Shown here piece by piece: positions 12,582 through 22,941 of a stretch of DNA of 64,000 nucleotides. The notes beneath the pieces were generated by a model. It saw nothing but the letters and a program-made list of their open reading frames with translations, did no database searches and was not told the DNA's origin. This DNA is from Evernia prunastri (taxonomy: Eukaryota; Ascomycota; Lecanoromycetes; Lecanorales; Parmeliaceae), in contig NKYR01000052.1 in the NCBI GenBank assembly GCA_003184365.1, forward strand, positions 1 through 64,000. The letters run 5' to 3'. The first letter of the stretch is position 1. The number at the start of each line of letters is the position of its first letter. A program made the position numbers and the translations under genes.

Positions 12582-13853
12582 ATGCCTACTCGGGAAGAGG
12601 TCAATCATTTTGGTGCTGGACCCGCCCCTCTTCAGCCAGTCATGAGGCAGGCGCTCAGACCTTCGTCAATTTCGAGAACAGCGGACTGTCTCTTGCAGAG
12701 ATATCTCATCGGTCTCCGACTGCGACAAAGATTCTAGCAGACACAAAGGAAGCTTTGATCTCATTGCTCGACATCCCAGACAACTATGAAGCCCTATTCA
12801 TGTCCGGGGGTGGGTCTGGCGAGTTCTCTGCTGTCGTGCTCAACCTGGTAGCTGTATGCATACTGCAGAGGGTACGAAAGGAACTTCGGGAATATTTGCG
12901 ATTAGACTAGTCTGTGACTGGGTCACAAACTGCTGGAAACTGTCGTCTAACAATAAATGTGAGAGTGCTTGTGTTTACTGCTGTGACAATGAAACAGTGA
13001 GTGACACTGATTGTTACTCCCTTACCTAGGCTTACAGCTCGGCGAGACTGACCGAACTTCTACTTAGGTTGATGGAGTGGAATTTCCAAGCTTGACTCGG
13101 ACAATAGTGAGCATAGCAAGACCGTAGTTGCCGACATGAGCTCCAATTTTCTTAGCCGAAGAGGGGACGTGAGTAAGTACGGGGTGGTATTCGGTGGTGC
13201 ACAAAAAGTAGGGAAGCTCTCGATCGACCGAGCTTCGCTAAAAGAATATTAGAACATAGGTATCATCGATATCACTTTGGTAATCATTCGTAAAGATCTC
13301 CTCACAACAGTGCCATCTCCCTCTTTTCTACATGCCGTTGGAGTGTGGTCACCTCCTGTGATTCTGGATTGGTCAATCATTGCCAAGAGCAAATCTCTGT
13401 ATAAAAGTAACATGATTCGTCCAACTAAATTCTCCAGCGATTCCTTTTGAGCTTACTTTTTTGAATTATAGCTGTGCCAATTTTTTCCATTTGGATTGCC
13501 GTTGAGGTAATGCGCAGGTCAATTTTGATCTACGGCAATAGAAAGTTGGAAGGACAAGAAGCTGTTTCGAATGCAAAAGCAGAGATAATATATCGGATTC
13601 TGGACAATCATCCTGACATCTACCAGCCGGTAAATGATAAGAAAGTCCGGAGCAGGATGAACATATGCTTTAGAGTCCGAGACTCTGCGACTGAGAAAAT
13701 TTTCTTAAAGGCGCTGAGAAGCGGATGCTCTGGGGTCTCAAAAGACATAGGAGCGTTGGTGTTGTACGTGCTTCGAATTATAACGCTGTATCTGAGGAGA
13801 GCGTCCAGAAACTTGCCGACTACCTCGAGGAATTCGCTAAATGCAACCAATGA
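12582..13853 (+). pseudogene. Decayed phosphoserine aminotransferase (SER1/SerC type)
   Basis: Relic of the PLP enzyme of phosphorylated serine biosynthesis. Pieces in the right order match the whole family: N-terminal NHFGAGPAPLP, then ENSGLSLAEISHRS and LFMSGGGSGEFSAVV, DNETV/DGVEFPS, ADMSSNFLSR, GGAQK (PLP lysine region), HAVGVWSPP, SRMNICFRV and C-terminal RASNYNAV...KLADYLEEF ending at 13853. Frameshifts occur near 12655 and near 13690, a stop at 12908, and stops and shifts in between. Intron-like segments survive, e.g. 12997-13067 (GTGAGT...CTTAG), so it is not a retrocopy. A functional paralogue presumably exists elsewhere. Confidence 0.85.
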
Positions 13854-14471
13854 GTCTATCTATACAAGCTTCGCGAAGAAAGACTATGTCAATCAGCCAT
13901 GTTCATCTTTCTTCTCCGAGCTTTATCGAAAATGCAAAAAGATAATGGCAGTTCGGGCTTTGATGGTAGCCCGAATTCTGCTACTTATCGTGATATCTTA
14001 CCTGCCAATACTCACTAGCGCCATAACAATACCTTCTAATATCTGTGGAGAAGGACGCGATACACTCTCAGCTTTTCTGCACATACATCCTTCCTGCAGG
14101 GGCACAGCGGCCCATTTCTAGCTGAATACATGGTAATGCCAGCCGTTCTGTTGACATTCCTTTTGTCGAACACGTTCTCGTCTCACTGGAATGGAGAGCG
14201 GGAGGAAGGAGAAAGGGTGGGATTCAATATGGACTTGTACTATTTCTGACTCTATCTCGAACCGCTATTTACTAGGGCCGGAGAATGTGGCGATCTGCCA
14301 AGTTGCGACGCCCATGTATGGGCATGATTTGATACAGCCATTTCGGTTCGGCATGGCCAGTGCGTCTATCTCACACCCTCACGAAACGGATCTTCCCCCA
14401 GATGCCTCACACATTCTGCCTTCCAATCCTGTGGTGTGAAAGCATCAACAATTTGTTTGAACCTTTCCTGC
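13854..14471. other. Intergenic, no supported gene
   Basis: Between the end of the phosphoserine aminotransferase relic and the 3' end of the acid phosphatase gene. The plus-strand reading frame that runs in from the relic has no family resemblance here. Nothing else seen. Confidence 0.5.
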
Positions 14472-16248
14472 TCACGGTGTTATTCTCACTTTCCAGTCAT
14501 CAAACACTAAAAATCCCCTCCGGCTATTGACCGTATACTGGTCAAGGATGAAAGCCAGGTGACTCACCAGCGTACAGAAACTGTTGTCCCCTTCGAGATG
14601 GTCCCGGCTTGCTCGGCAGCCTGGAATACGAATTGGCACGTCATTGTAACGGAGCCGGACGTATCTTCCCCGAAGATCGTTATCATCAGCAGCAGCGTCG
14701 TCGACTTCGGAGCAAATGCCCTTTTGGGGTTGGAAGCTACAAAACAGTTCCACGGCTAGACTCGACGTATAACCTGGCCAATCCTCATCCCAACCATCCT
14801 CCTTACGAACACCAAGCGAGGCTAAGGTGGCGGCGAGCGTCGAATCGTGGCAACCATAGAGGCTGAATTTGGAAAGCCCCACCTCCCCATCAACGTCCTG
14901 GCTCCTTTGACCTTTGGCGTTACCGTCTACAATCTGCCTCACCATCCCTTGGACAACCCGCCCAAGGATTGGGCCGATCCCTAAGCGCCGATACTCAGAA
15001 TTCTCATAATACCCTGCGTACTCCTCTTCCATGAGGATGCGGTTCATGATTGCCCTGGCCTTGGCATCGTAGAACCCGTCTGGGAGGCGGAGACGTCGGT
15101 CGGAGGCCGCAAGGGTTGCATTCACGGTATCGAAAATACCGTGGAGGCGCGGATCAGAGTCAACAGCTATGGATGCTTGGTTGGGCATGTACTTTTGGAG
15201 GAGAACATTGACGTATGAGAGTGCGGGAGTGTTGTTCCCTGGCTATCAGTTGGCCCGGTGAAGATGCAGGATTAGGCCACAGAAGCAAAGATAGAAGGGA
15301 AAGAATGACTTACACCGTAGCGCCGCCCGCGCCGAGTAGGCCTTGATAAGCTCCATGAATCGGTGGCAATGATCTTCGTTCGGCATAATAATTTCGTCTT
15401 CAGGTCTTCGAGTCACGATCTCCAGGACCGCAGAGATCGTTGAGCGGTGGTGTCGGGGATAGAGACCTTGATAGACCTGTTGCAGTGAGTGCAACGCACG
15501 AGGAAATGGCGAAGAGCGGAGGTATATGTCAGTTCCATCAGGTTGCGTAGGTGGAAGGAACCCGAGCTGATCGATGTAAAGTCTACGTAGTCGCTGGCCG
15601 AGGTTGAGCGTCGTTTGGCGGCCTCTGTCTGTAAGTTCGGCGGCTTCGCTGTAGGAGGTTTGAAAGGGTCAATTGTGCGTTGTGCTTGATCAGCAATGAT
15701 GGACCAACCACAGAGACGATTCGACGACGAATGGCGCTGAGATTCTTTTGTTTCCCAACGCAACCGATTCAAGCCGACGCTTCCATTGGAAAGTTGACCA
15801 AGACATTGCATCTTCGCCCTCATCCAAGACTACGATTCTCAAATTTCGTGCGGCTGAGCACAGAGGCCATACTGAGAAGGTCAATGAATTCCGACTGTTG
15901 AAAGTACAGCTGGCAGAGGAATCTCACTCGCCGGTAATCCTGTCTGATTGACCTCGTCAAACGCGTTATTTGCCTCCTCGATGCTTCGAACCTACATTCT
16001 CAAACCTCGCGTGTTCGGGGGTTCTCTCGCCTACTCTTTTAGCTTCACATTTATTGCAAGACTCGAGCTTTGAAGAGGGGTACTTCATACCGTGCCTGAA
16101 GAACTAAATCACGGTTAATCAATAGTGAAAACGGGGTCTAACAATTCACCCGACTGACCAGATGAACCTGTGACAATGTCAGAGAGGATGGATATAGCTT
16201 TGCGAGCTCCTCCTGAGTATAAGGTGGACGCGGACGTAGGCTTGTCAT
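14472..16248 (-). CDS. Histidine acid phosphatase (branch 2 histidine phosphatase)
   Basis: Phosphomonoesterase using a phosphohistidine intermediate. Seven exons: 16248-16159, 16103-16091, 16030-15996, 15943-15928, 15871-15709, 15648-15314 and 15238-14472, giving 472 residues. The catalytic RHGERTP motif is split across exons 2 and 3 (residues ~33-39). Also seen are GLPAIWPLCS, WKRRLE, LTDRGRQTTLNLGQRLR and the second catalytic motif CHDST (~ residue 340). The start gives a short leader, PYTQEELAKLYP, common in fungal intracellular members, and there is no signal peptide. Exon 2 is only 13 nt. Physiological substrate unknown. Confidence 0.85.
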
Positions 16249-16841
16249 CTCGTTCGTCGCTCAGGGATGCTTGTAAACACCTATGTGGACATCAAAGGCT
16301 CTCGCCGAGCCCCCAAATTTGCTCAGACAAGGGATGCTATCCCCACCTGATGCTGCGTATATGGGCAGCCGAAAACAAGAGTGCCCATTACGGTCACACC
16401 CGATTTCAGTTCCGTTTCCCTCTCTCAATTTGGGCAAAGGTCCGTGCCAATGGACATGAGCAACAGTGGCCCTCACCCGGTTCCGTGTAACCGCCATCAG
16501 ATTGAAACGGAACATTTGACTTGGTGGGTTTTGAGATCGGAGGTACTCGGTACACGGCAGACGGAAACAGGTCTTGAAGCGGGACCACACCATCAGTCCA
16601 ACTTTAGTTGCAGTATCCTGCATGAATCGGTTGCACTAAGGTACGCTCATCGAAGAGTTTTCAGTTGTTGGCGCGTTTTGTAAATTACAGAAAGCTAAAC
16701 TGGCTTTTCAATACGTTCTAGTATACCTCTGTTTTTGGATACACGCCAGATTCATCTGACACCAATTACCACCCTCATTCTTCTTCCCTATCTCACTTAG
16801 GTCAATTCGACTGACACTTTACCCTCACTTTTACTTTCCCC
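16249..16841. other. Intergenic, no supported gene
   Basis: Contains the presumed promoter of the acid phosphatase gene and the terminator region of the MFS transporter gene, both on the minus strand. Overlapping short frames are not gene-like. Confidence 0.5.
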
Positions 16842-18680
16842 TCAAGTTATTTTCGCCCTCTTGCCCCCTGTGAACCAAACGACAGGCAGCCCTCCCAGTA
16901 GAGAAAGTAGAGCAAGGCTCACCGCCATGATTTGCCAATTCGTACCTTCATAAAATGCGCCCGCCCATACGGGGCCCACGGCCGTCGAAAGACCGAACGC
17001 AGCATCGAAACGTGAAAATACCTGGGCGTAACCCCCCTTTTCGCCGAAGACGGACGGGTTGGCTTGGGCTAGAATTTCGACTTCTGCAACCATGTCGGTG
17101 GCAAGAGGTGCGATCATGAAATTGAGGCCGATGCCTAAGAGGTTAGCGACAGGAACCAGTAAATTTTGACCAGAAGTGAGCTCATAGGACTGACCATTTG
17201 CGACAAGCAGTACGACTAGTGCGGCTTGATGAGCGATGGTGTTTTCGGTCACGACGCCCAGTAAAGCCAACGATGGCACCGTCAGCCCGAACCCGAACAG
17301 CGCGACCGATCTGTTCCCAAATCGATCCGACAGGTATCCGATCAACGCGCCGAGGGAGGAGGGAACGGTGATTGCGAGGAAGATCAGCCCGGCGCCAGTG
17401 GATGACCAATGGAATGTTCGCTTGACGAAGAGGGCGAGGACAGCATCAAACGCTGCGGTAAGTGCATTGTTTGTGAAGCAGCCGTAGACGGCGGCTAGGA
17501 TGCGAGGAGATGTTAGTAGAGTTGCCATTGCTGGCATGTGCCGCCTGAACCAAGTAGCGTGCTTTGTCTCTGTTCGGATTGAGCCATTCAAGCGCTCTCC
17601 CACCTCCGACGTTCCATAAGATGACGCGCTCTGATGAGGTGCTGTCGTCCCATTTGCGTTCTCGGCATCAGTCTCTTCGGAAAGGAGCGGAGCTTCCTCG
17701 CCATTTGACCCCGGACCGAGACGTTTATCTTGTGTCTCCTTCAACCATTTGCGTGCGGTCGTTTTTTCGATCATTACCAGGCGCAGCACGAAGTCGAATG
17801 CGATTACTCCCAACACAACACCCCATATGGCATAATAGCCGGCATGGTCATAGATCGCTCCAGCAACGAAAGGCGCCATGAGTGCTCCTCCGTTCATGCC
17901 GCTGAACACGAATCCCATCCTGGATGCAAGATCAGAGAATGATGGTTCTCTCAATGAGGTGCCAGTGGCATACCATGATCCTACTTCTTCAGCAGGTACG
18001 GTGTCTGCAATCAGTGCGAGACCCACGGTGTAAATGACGCTGGCAGAGAAACCTTGGAACACACGAGCGATGACCAGAACCCATGGAGCTCGAGCGAAGC
18101 AGAATATAACCGAAGCAGCAAAAGCGAGGAGAAGACCTATCAGAAAAGGAGCTTGCCGGGACGAGCTACGGTCAGCAAACCAGCCTACAACAGCTACCAG
18201 AGGGTCAGCTCTAGCAAAGTGATAAGAATTTAGGGCAATTCATACGAGCACCAGCAGCCATGGCTACGCCGAATGTCGCCAAGAGGGTTGAACACCAGAA
18301 TTGAACTACAAATGTTAATGAAGTCAGGAGTCAGGGCGAGAGCGCAGACCATATTCCTCTGGAACCCCAGATCTATCGACCAAAGAGTATGGGAGTACAG
18401 GCACCACCTTAGCACGCGTTTGTCAGGCATGTCCTCTCATTTCGAGTGTATTAGCAATACCGAAGAGAACAAGAATCCATCCTGTGACTGAATCAGTCCA
18501 CTATTTCTCCGGCCAAGATGGCCATTCTCATACCGTGAAAGCAGCAACGAAAGCCGTAAAGCCAATAAGTCCTTTGGAAGACCTGAATTTGAGATATATC
18601 GGCGGCTTATCCGACCAGGGGCGCAAAATGTTCTTTGTTCCTCCCTTCACCGTTGCTGGCTCATCATCCGTACGAGACAT
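16842..18680 (-). CDS. MFS transporter, DHA/VMAT-like
   Basis: Multi-pass drug:H+ antiporter-type transporter. Seven exons (18680-18534, 18481-18461, 18407-18350, 18305-18246, 18193-17974, 17919-17195, 17134-16842) give 507 residues. Motif A appears as GWFADRSSSRQAP after helix 2; ARVFQGFSASVIYTVGLALIADT covers helix 4, and EEVGSWMGFVFSGMN helix 5. A central loop (~250-300) separates the two six-helix halves. The last two introns (54 and 60 nt) are multiples of three and leave the frame open if unspliced, so automated models will probably include them wrongly. Intron 3 is only 44 nt. It could export a product of the nearby cyclitol cluster, but this is conjecture. Confidence 0.85.
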
Positions 18681-19815
18681 GGTGTGCATGTAATGGTCAA
18701 GAGTGAAGTAGGACTTACACGCTCTGTGCTAAGACCGGGAGCGCAATTCTGATGGAGGAGAAACTTGGTGTGGCAACTCGTTCCAGCAATACTATTGGGC
18801 TACGAGCGTAATGTTTCATCAGACCGCTGTATAAAACCGTGTTAGGTAATACCGAAATGAGTGCCATTACGCCACAACATAAGCCGTCAGAGCTAAGAAA
18901 GGAAATTCCGATATGTAAGTTAGCAAAGGAAGTTGGATCGAAGAGAAGATCAAATTAGCAAATCCTAGAGGACTCGTTCGCTCGCACGGGTGAAGGGACA
19001 AGTCCGACCATGGCCAGAACGAACTATGACTGTGATTCGCACATCCGTGAGTAGGTGACTAAGTCTCCGATCAGCACTACCTACCTAGTATCGTGCTACT
19101 TAGCGTAGCAAGCCCCCGGTCGGTCCACGATCATTTGGTGGCTTTCTGAAAGCCCGGAGTAACATTCCAATCACATCACCATTTCGGGATCGCAGTCGTA
19201 GAACAGCCATTCGTTGTGTTCCATGTCGTGCGTGGCTTCCCTGGCCTCAGTGTGATTGCTCAGCTCATGTCATCTTTAATCTCGGAAAAGGGAAACACGA
19301 GCAGTCTCTCAAGTTATAAGGCTTATCGTCCGGCGCCTAGCTCTGGCTCTCAGACCAGTGTCTGCAGCAGGTTCAATGGGAATCACCAATGCCTCTTTCA
19401 GCATGCAAGGCTCAAGACACCGTTCCTGACCGACATTGTGAGTACTAGTAGGCATAACTCAAGAGTTGTCTAAATGATCTTGGAAATTGCGGCCGACAAA
19501 TTTCCAGTAGCACATCTGCTACCAAGGTGACTCACCGCTGCAAGCATACTGTCGTACTTTCACCTACCAAAGGGGTGCTACCTCATCATTCAGGTGTGCA
19601 GCAGATTACAGTAGAAAGCATGTGGATTCTATGGAGGGATCTCTGAGGTATAAGACCTCATGGGCATCAAAGAACTAGGCGAAACGGCTGTATGCATGGA
19701 AGAAGAACATGCATGGATAGGACTAGGCACGTCTAACACCATCATGGAAAGCTTAATACATCTGTCCCTCCAATTACTACACACATCTCTTATCCTCTGC
19801 AAGTGATCACACATA
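18681..19815. other. Intergenic, no supported gene
   Basis: Divergent promoter space between the MFS transporter gene (minus) and the Gig1-like gene (plus). Small frames only; nothing recognised. Confidence 0.5.
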
Positions 19816-20594
19816 ATGTCGGATCCTGTAGGGGAAGCACGAGGACCGCAAAGTTGCCGACCTGAAGCTTTCTTCAACTTGACAGACCTGGATCGAGAAG
19901 TGCTGAGTCAGACGGACGAGGAGTTCGTTCCTCACGATTGGAAGAATCTCAAGAGTATTGTCGGTAGGTGCTGCAAGCTATCCGCTCTTTCTCTAGCCTT
20001 GGACTTGCTGTTGACTCTTTGGTCCTGATAGAAGCCAACGACCTCGACCTCTTCAAAAGATACCCGAGCCACATGCGTCGCTACCTCACCTGGTCGAGTG
20101 AGATCAAAGCCCGGTACGGCAGCGTTGCCGGTTTCGTCTGTCAAGAGCGTCTTCACTGGGCTCCGGCGTCATCGCAACTGAAGGATCGAGCAAAGACGGA
20201 AGGGGAGCTGGCAGGCTTGAAACCACGCGAACCCGTACCGTTTGCAGATGCAGCAGACTACAAGATACTACGGAACGACTGGCCATATGCTACGGCGCCC
20301 GACACGGCCCATCTCGTCGTCTGGCTCAAGACTCCGTTCGCGGTATCACGGCCCAAGGGAGAGATCTTACCGGAAAGTCGCGAGCAGATAGGAGCGTTTG
20401 TGGCCGAGCGCTTTGAGCAGCCCTTGCGGGAGAAATACGGTCAGGAAGCGGGCAGTGATCGGGTGCTGTGGTTCAAGAATTGGGCGGTCCTGCAAAGCGT
20501 GGGGGCCCTGGAGCATTTCCATTGCTTAGTGCGCGGGGCCGGGGAAGATTTACTTTGGGAGTGGACCGGCGAGGGCCCGCCCAAGATGATGTGA
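19816..20594 (+). CDS. Gig1/DUF3605 family protein (N-acetylglucosamine-induced protein 1-like)
   Basis: Two exons, 19816-19963 and 20032-20594 (68-nt intron, GTAGGT...GATAG), encode 236 residues. Family landmarks: LSQTDEEFVPHDW in the N-terminal helix, RYPSHMRRYLTWSSEIKARYGS, the FADAADYKILRNDWPY core, HLVVWLKTPF, and a C-terminal RVLWFKNWAVLQSVGALEHFHCLVR block. DUF3605 is a fungal family named after Candida albicans GIG1, induced by GlcNAc; its biochemical activity is not established. Length is normal for the family. Confidence 0.85.
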
Positions 20595-21019
20595 TGGTAT
20601 CAAGAATCAAGACTTTGTCGAATCGAGATCAAACTGGATATGGAGTATTCCCGTGGGGCTAAATCATCATTCATTGACTTTCTTGCTGTTTTTGCGCAAT
20701 GATCCTTGGCAAAACGAAAAAGTGTATCTCGTTCGCCTTTGTAGCGGGGAATCTGGATTCAGCACTAACAAATAGTGCCAGAAGGAGGAGCTGAGTCCAA
20801 ACAAGTGGCTTTCTTCAGATATCCGTGCGGCAGCTCCGGACTCCCTCGCTGCAAGTATGAAATTGCATGCAGCTTTAACTAGTCTCAATGGCCAAATATT
20901 ACGCAACAAAGGAGAACGTACTGTTGTATTGAAATCTATCCATCCGGTGTCAAAATGGCTCAACAGATACCACATCGGCCAAAGGTAAGATCTCCCTCTC
21001 TTCAAACGGCCAGGGCATC
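20595..21019. other. Intergenic, presumed promoter of the aminotransferase gene
   Basis: No gene seen. A short ATG frame at 20955 is followed by a GTAAGA donor-like site, but the only acceptor before the conserved domain would make a 29-nt intron, too short to be believed. Confidence 0.45.
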
Positions 21020-22209
21020 ATGGTGCCCTTCAACAAGACCCCCTTCATCGGGACCGAGTACGAATACATCAAACGAGCGGTGGAGAAGTCCAGCATCTCC
21101 GGAAACGCCGAGTTCACCAAGAACTGCGAGACATGGATCCAGGAATCCTTGGGCAATGGATGCAGAGCCTTCCTGACGCCCTCCTGTACGCGTGCCCTCG
21201 AGCTCTCGGCCATCCTCATCGACATCCGGCCCGGCGACGAGGTCATCCTGCCGAGCTTCACCTACGTCTCCTCCGTCAACGCCTTCGTCCTCCTCGGCGC
21301 AACGCCCGTCATGATCGACATCGAGCCGGGCACGATGAACATGGACGTCGGCAAGCTGGAAGCCGCCATCACGTCCAGGACCAAAGCCATCGTGCCCGTT
21401 CACTATGCCGGCGTCGGGTGCGACATGGACCGCATCATGGCCCTCGCGGACCGGTACGACCTCAAAGTGGTCGAAGATGCCGCGCACGCTCCGACCGCGA
21501 CGTACAAAGGCCGCGGCCTGGGCTCCATCGGACGTTCGGCACCTACAGCTTCCATGAGACGAAGAATTTCACCGCCGGCGGACAAGGTGGCGCCATTGTG
21601 ATCAACGACCCGGCATACTTTGCCCGTGCCGAAGTGGTGTTCGAGAGTGGCACCAACCGACGCGCCTTCTGGCGGGGTGAGATCGAGAGTTCGTACGGAT
21701 GGGTGGATCTCGGATCGAACTTCACCATGTCCGAGATCCAAGCCGCCTACCTCTGGTCCCAGCTCGAGATTGCCGACAAGATCATCGCGCGCCGGCTCCA
21801 GATGTGGGAGAGGTATGACGCCGCCATGCGATCCCTGTCCGAGGCAGGGTGCGACGTCGAAGGGCCGCACTTCGACCGCGATGAGTGCCGGCACAACGCC
21901 CACATGTACTTCATCAAGCTCAAGGATCTTCAGCGGCGGAACGCGTTTCAGCAACACATGAAGGCGGCCGGAATCACATGCTCGCCACATTACATGCCGC
22001 TACATCATCGGCCCATCTTTCAGAAAATGGGTAGGTACGTGGGCTCGGACGAACACACGACGGTGGAGAGCGATCGCCTGATCCGGCTACCATTATACAA
22101 TAGTCTCACACACGAGGATCAAGACGCGGTGATTGCGGAGGTGACGAGATTCTTGAAGATGGTGCCCGGTGCAGGAGTTACAGACGGGGTTTCGAACGGT
22201 ACCAAATAG
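21020..22209 (+). pseudogene. WecE/RffA-like DegT sugar aminotransferase, frameshifted
   Basis: Resembles bacterial TDP-4-oxo-6-deoxyglucose transaminase (WecE) along its length: the start VPFNKTPFIGTE, LTPSCTRALEL, GDEVILPSFTYVSS, VPVHYAGVGCDMD, VVEDAAHAP, the PLP lysine in FHETKNFTAGGQGGA, and SNFTMSEIQAAYLW. It would be ~396 residues, near WecE length plus a short tail. A one-base deletion-type frameshift at ~21528-21533, between GLGSIG and TFGTYSF, splits it; both sides are otherwise perfectly conserved. Either a recent mutation or a sequencing error. DegT enzymes are rare in fungi, so bacterial origin is likely. Such enzymes put an amino group on a keto-sugar nucleotide or cyclitol, fitting the neighbouring cyclase gene. 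Confidence 0.85.
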
Positions 22210-22392
22210 ACAGCATTCTTGTCAAGGGCACAGGATGAAATTAGACCAGCGGGGGGGGAATCCTAGACAGTCAATGTTCCGAAATCGAGCTCATCATCAA
22301 TCAATTCACCCCCTCGGAAATTTCCACGAAAAAAAAAAAAAAATCTGCAGCGCCAAAGGAATTTCCTTTCCTTTCTTAATCCCACCTCGTCC

Positions 22393-22941
22393 TCATCTCT
22401 CCCACCCCCCCTCCCCTCCCACTCTCACAATGTTCTCAGGCCTCCCCACGAGCCCTTCCTCCTCCAGACGGCGCTGATGCTCCGTCAGATATCCACTCCG
22501 ATGGTGCTTCTCCAGCGCGTCCTCGCCCGTCCACGTTTCCACCAGCATCAACACCTTCTCCCGCGGCTCCTTCCCCTTCTCCACACCGGCGGATCCAGAC
22601 CCGGCCTCCGCGTCTTCCTCCCATTCCTCCCCTTTCTCCTCCTCCTGCTGCTCGAAGACGAGGTAGCGAGTGCAGCCGCGTTCATGCGTGCGCACGTTCT
22701 CGGCCAAGGTGAGGAGAAGTTCTTTGGTCTACAACATAAGTGGCTGGCCTCACACACGCACGCGCGCACGCGGGGGCAATTATGTGATGAGTGGAAATAC
22801 GTGAATTTTGTTCTTGGGAGAAGGGGTGAAATTTTTTGGGGGGAAAATTGGGAGGGGGGGAGAGAGGTGAAGGGGACGAACTCGAGGTAATTTTCCCGGG
22901 CGAGGATACAGCGTGCAGATCAGCGTCAGCGACTCGGCCAT
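22393..22941 (-). CDS. ABM-domain (antibiotic biosynthesis monooxygenase-like) small protein
   Basis: Two exons, 22941-22882 and 22728-22393, with a 153-nt intron (GTTCGT...TGTAG), give 131 residues; an in-frame ATG at 22953 would add four. The N-terminal strand ESLTLICTLYPRPGK, then ENVRTHERGCTRYLVFEQ, VLMLVETWTGEDALEKHH and a C-terminal region match the dimeric alpha/beta ABM fold. A Glu/Gly-rich insertion (EEEKGEEWEEDAEAG) separates two strands. ABM proteins include cofactor-free monooxygenases and many of unknown role. Convergent with the aminotransferase gene, 183 bp apart. Possible cluster tailoring enzyme, unproven. Confidence 0.72.

Noticed and set aside
13474..14121. 215-residue plus-strand frame as a new gene
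   Set aside because: Its first part is the frameshifted C-terminal region of the phosphoserine aminotransferase relic; the rest is readthrough.
20955..21019. Upstream first exon for the aminotransferase (ATG 20955, donor at 20985)
   Set aside because: Would need a 29-nt intron; the ATG at 21020 matches the family start.
21133..22209. 358-residue frame as a complete protein
   Set aside because: Its first ~130 residues are a shifted reading of the aminotransferase; only the part after ~21532 is real.
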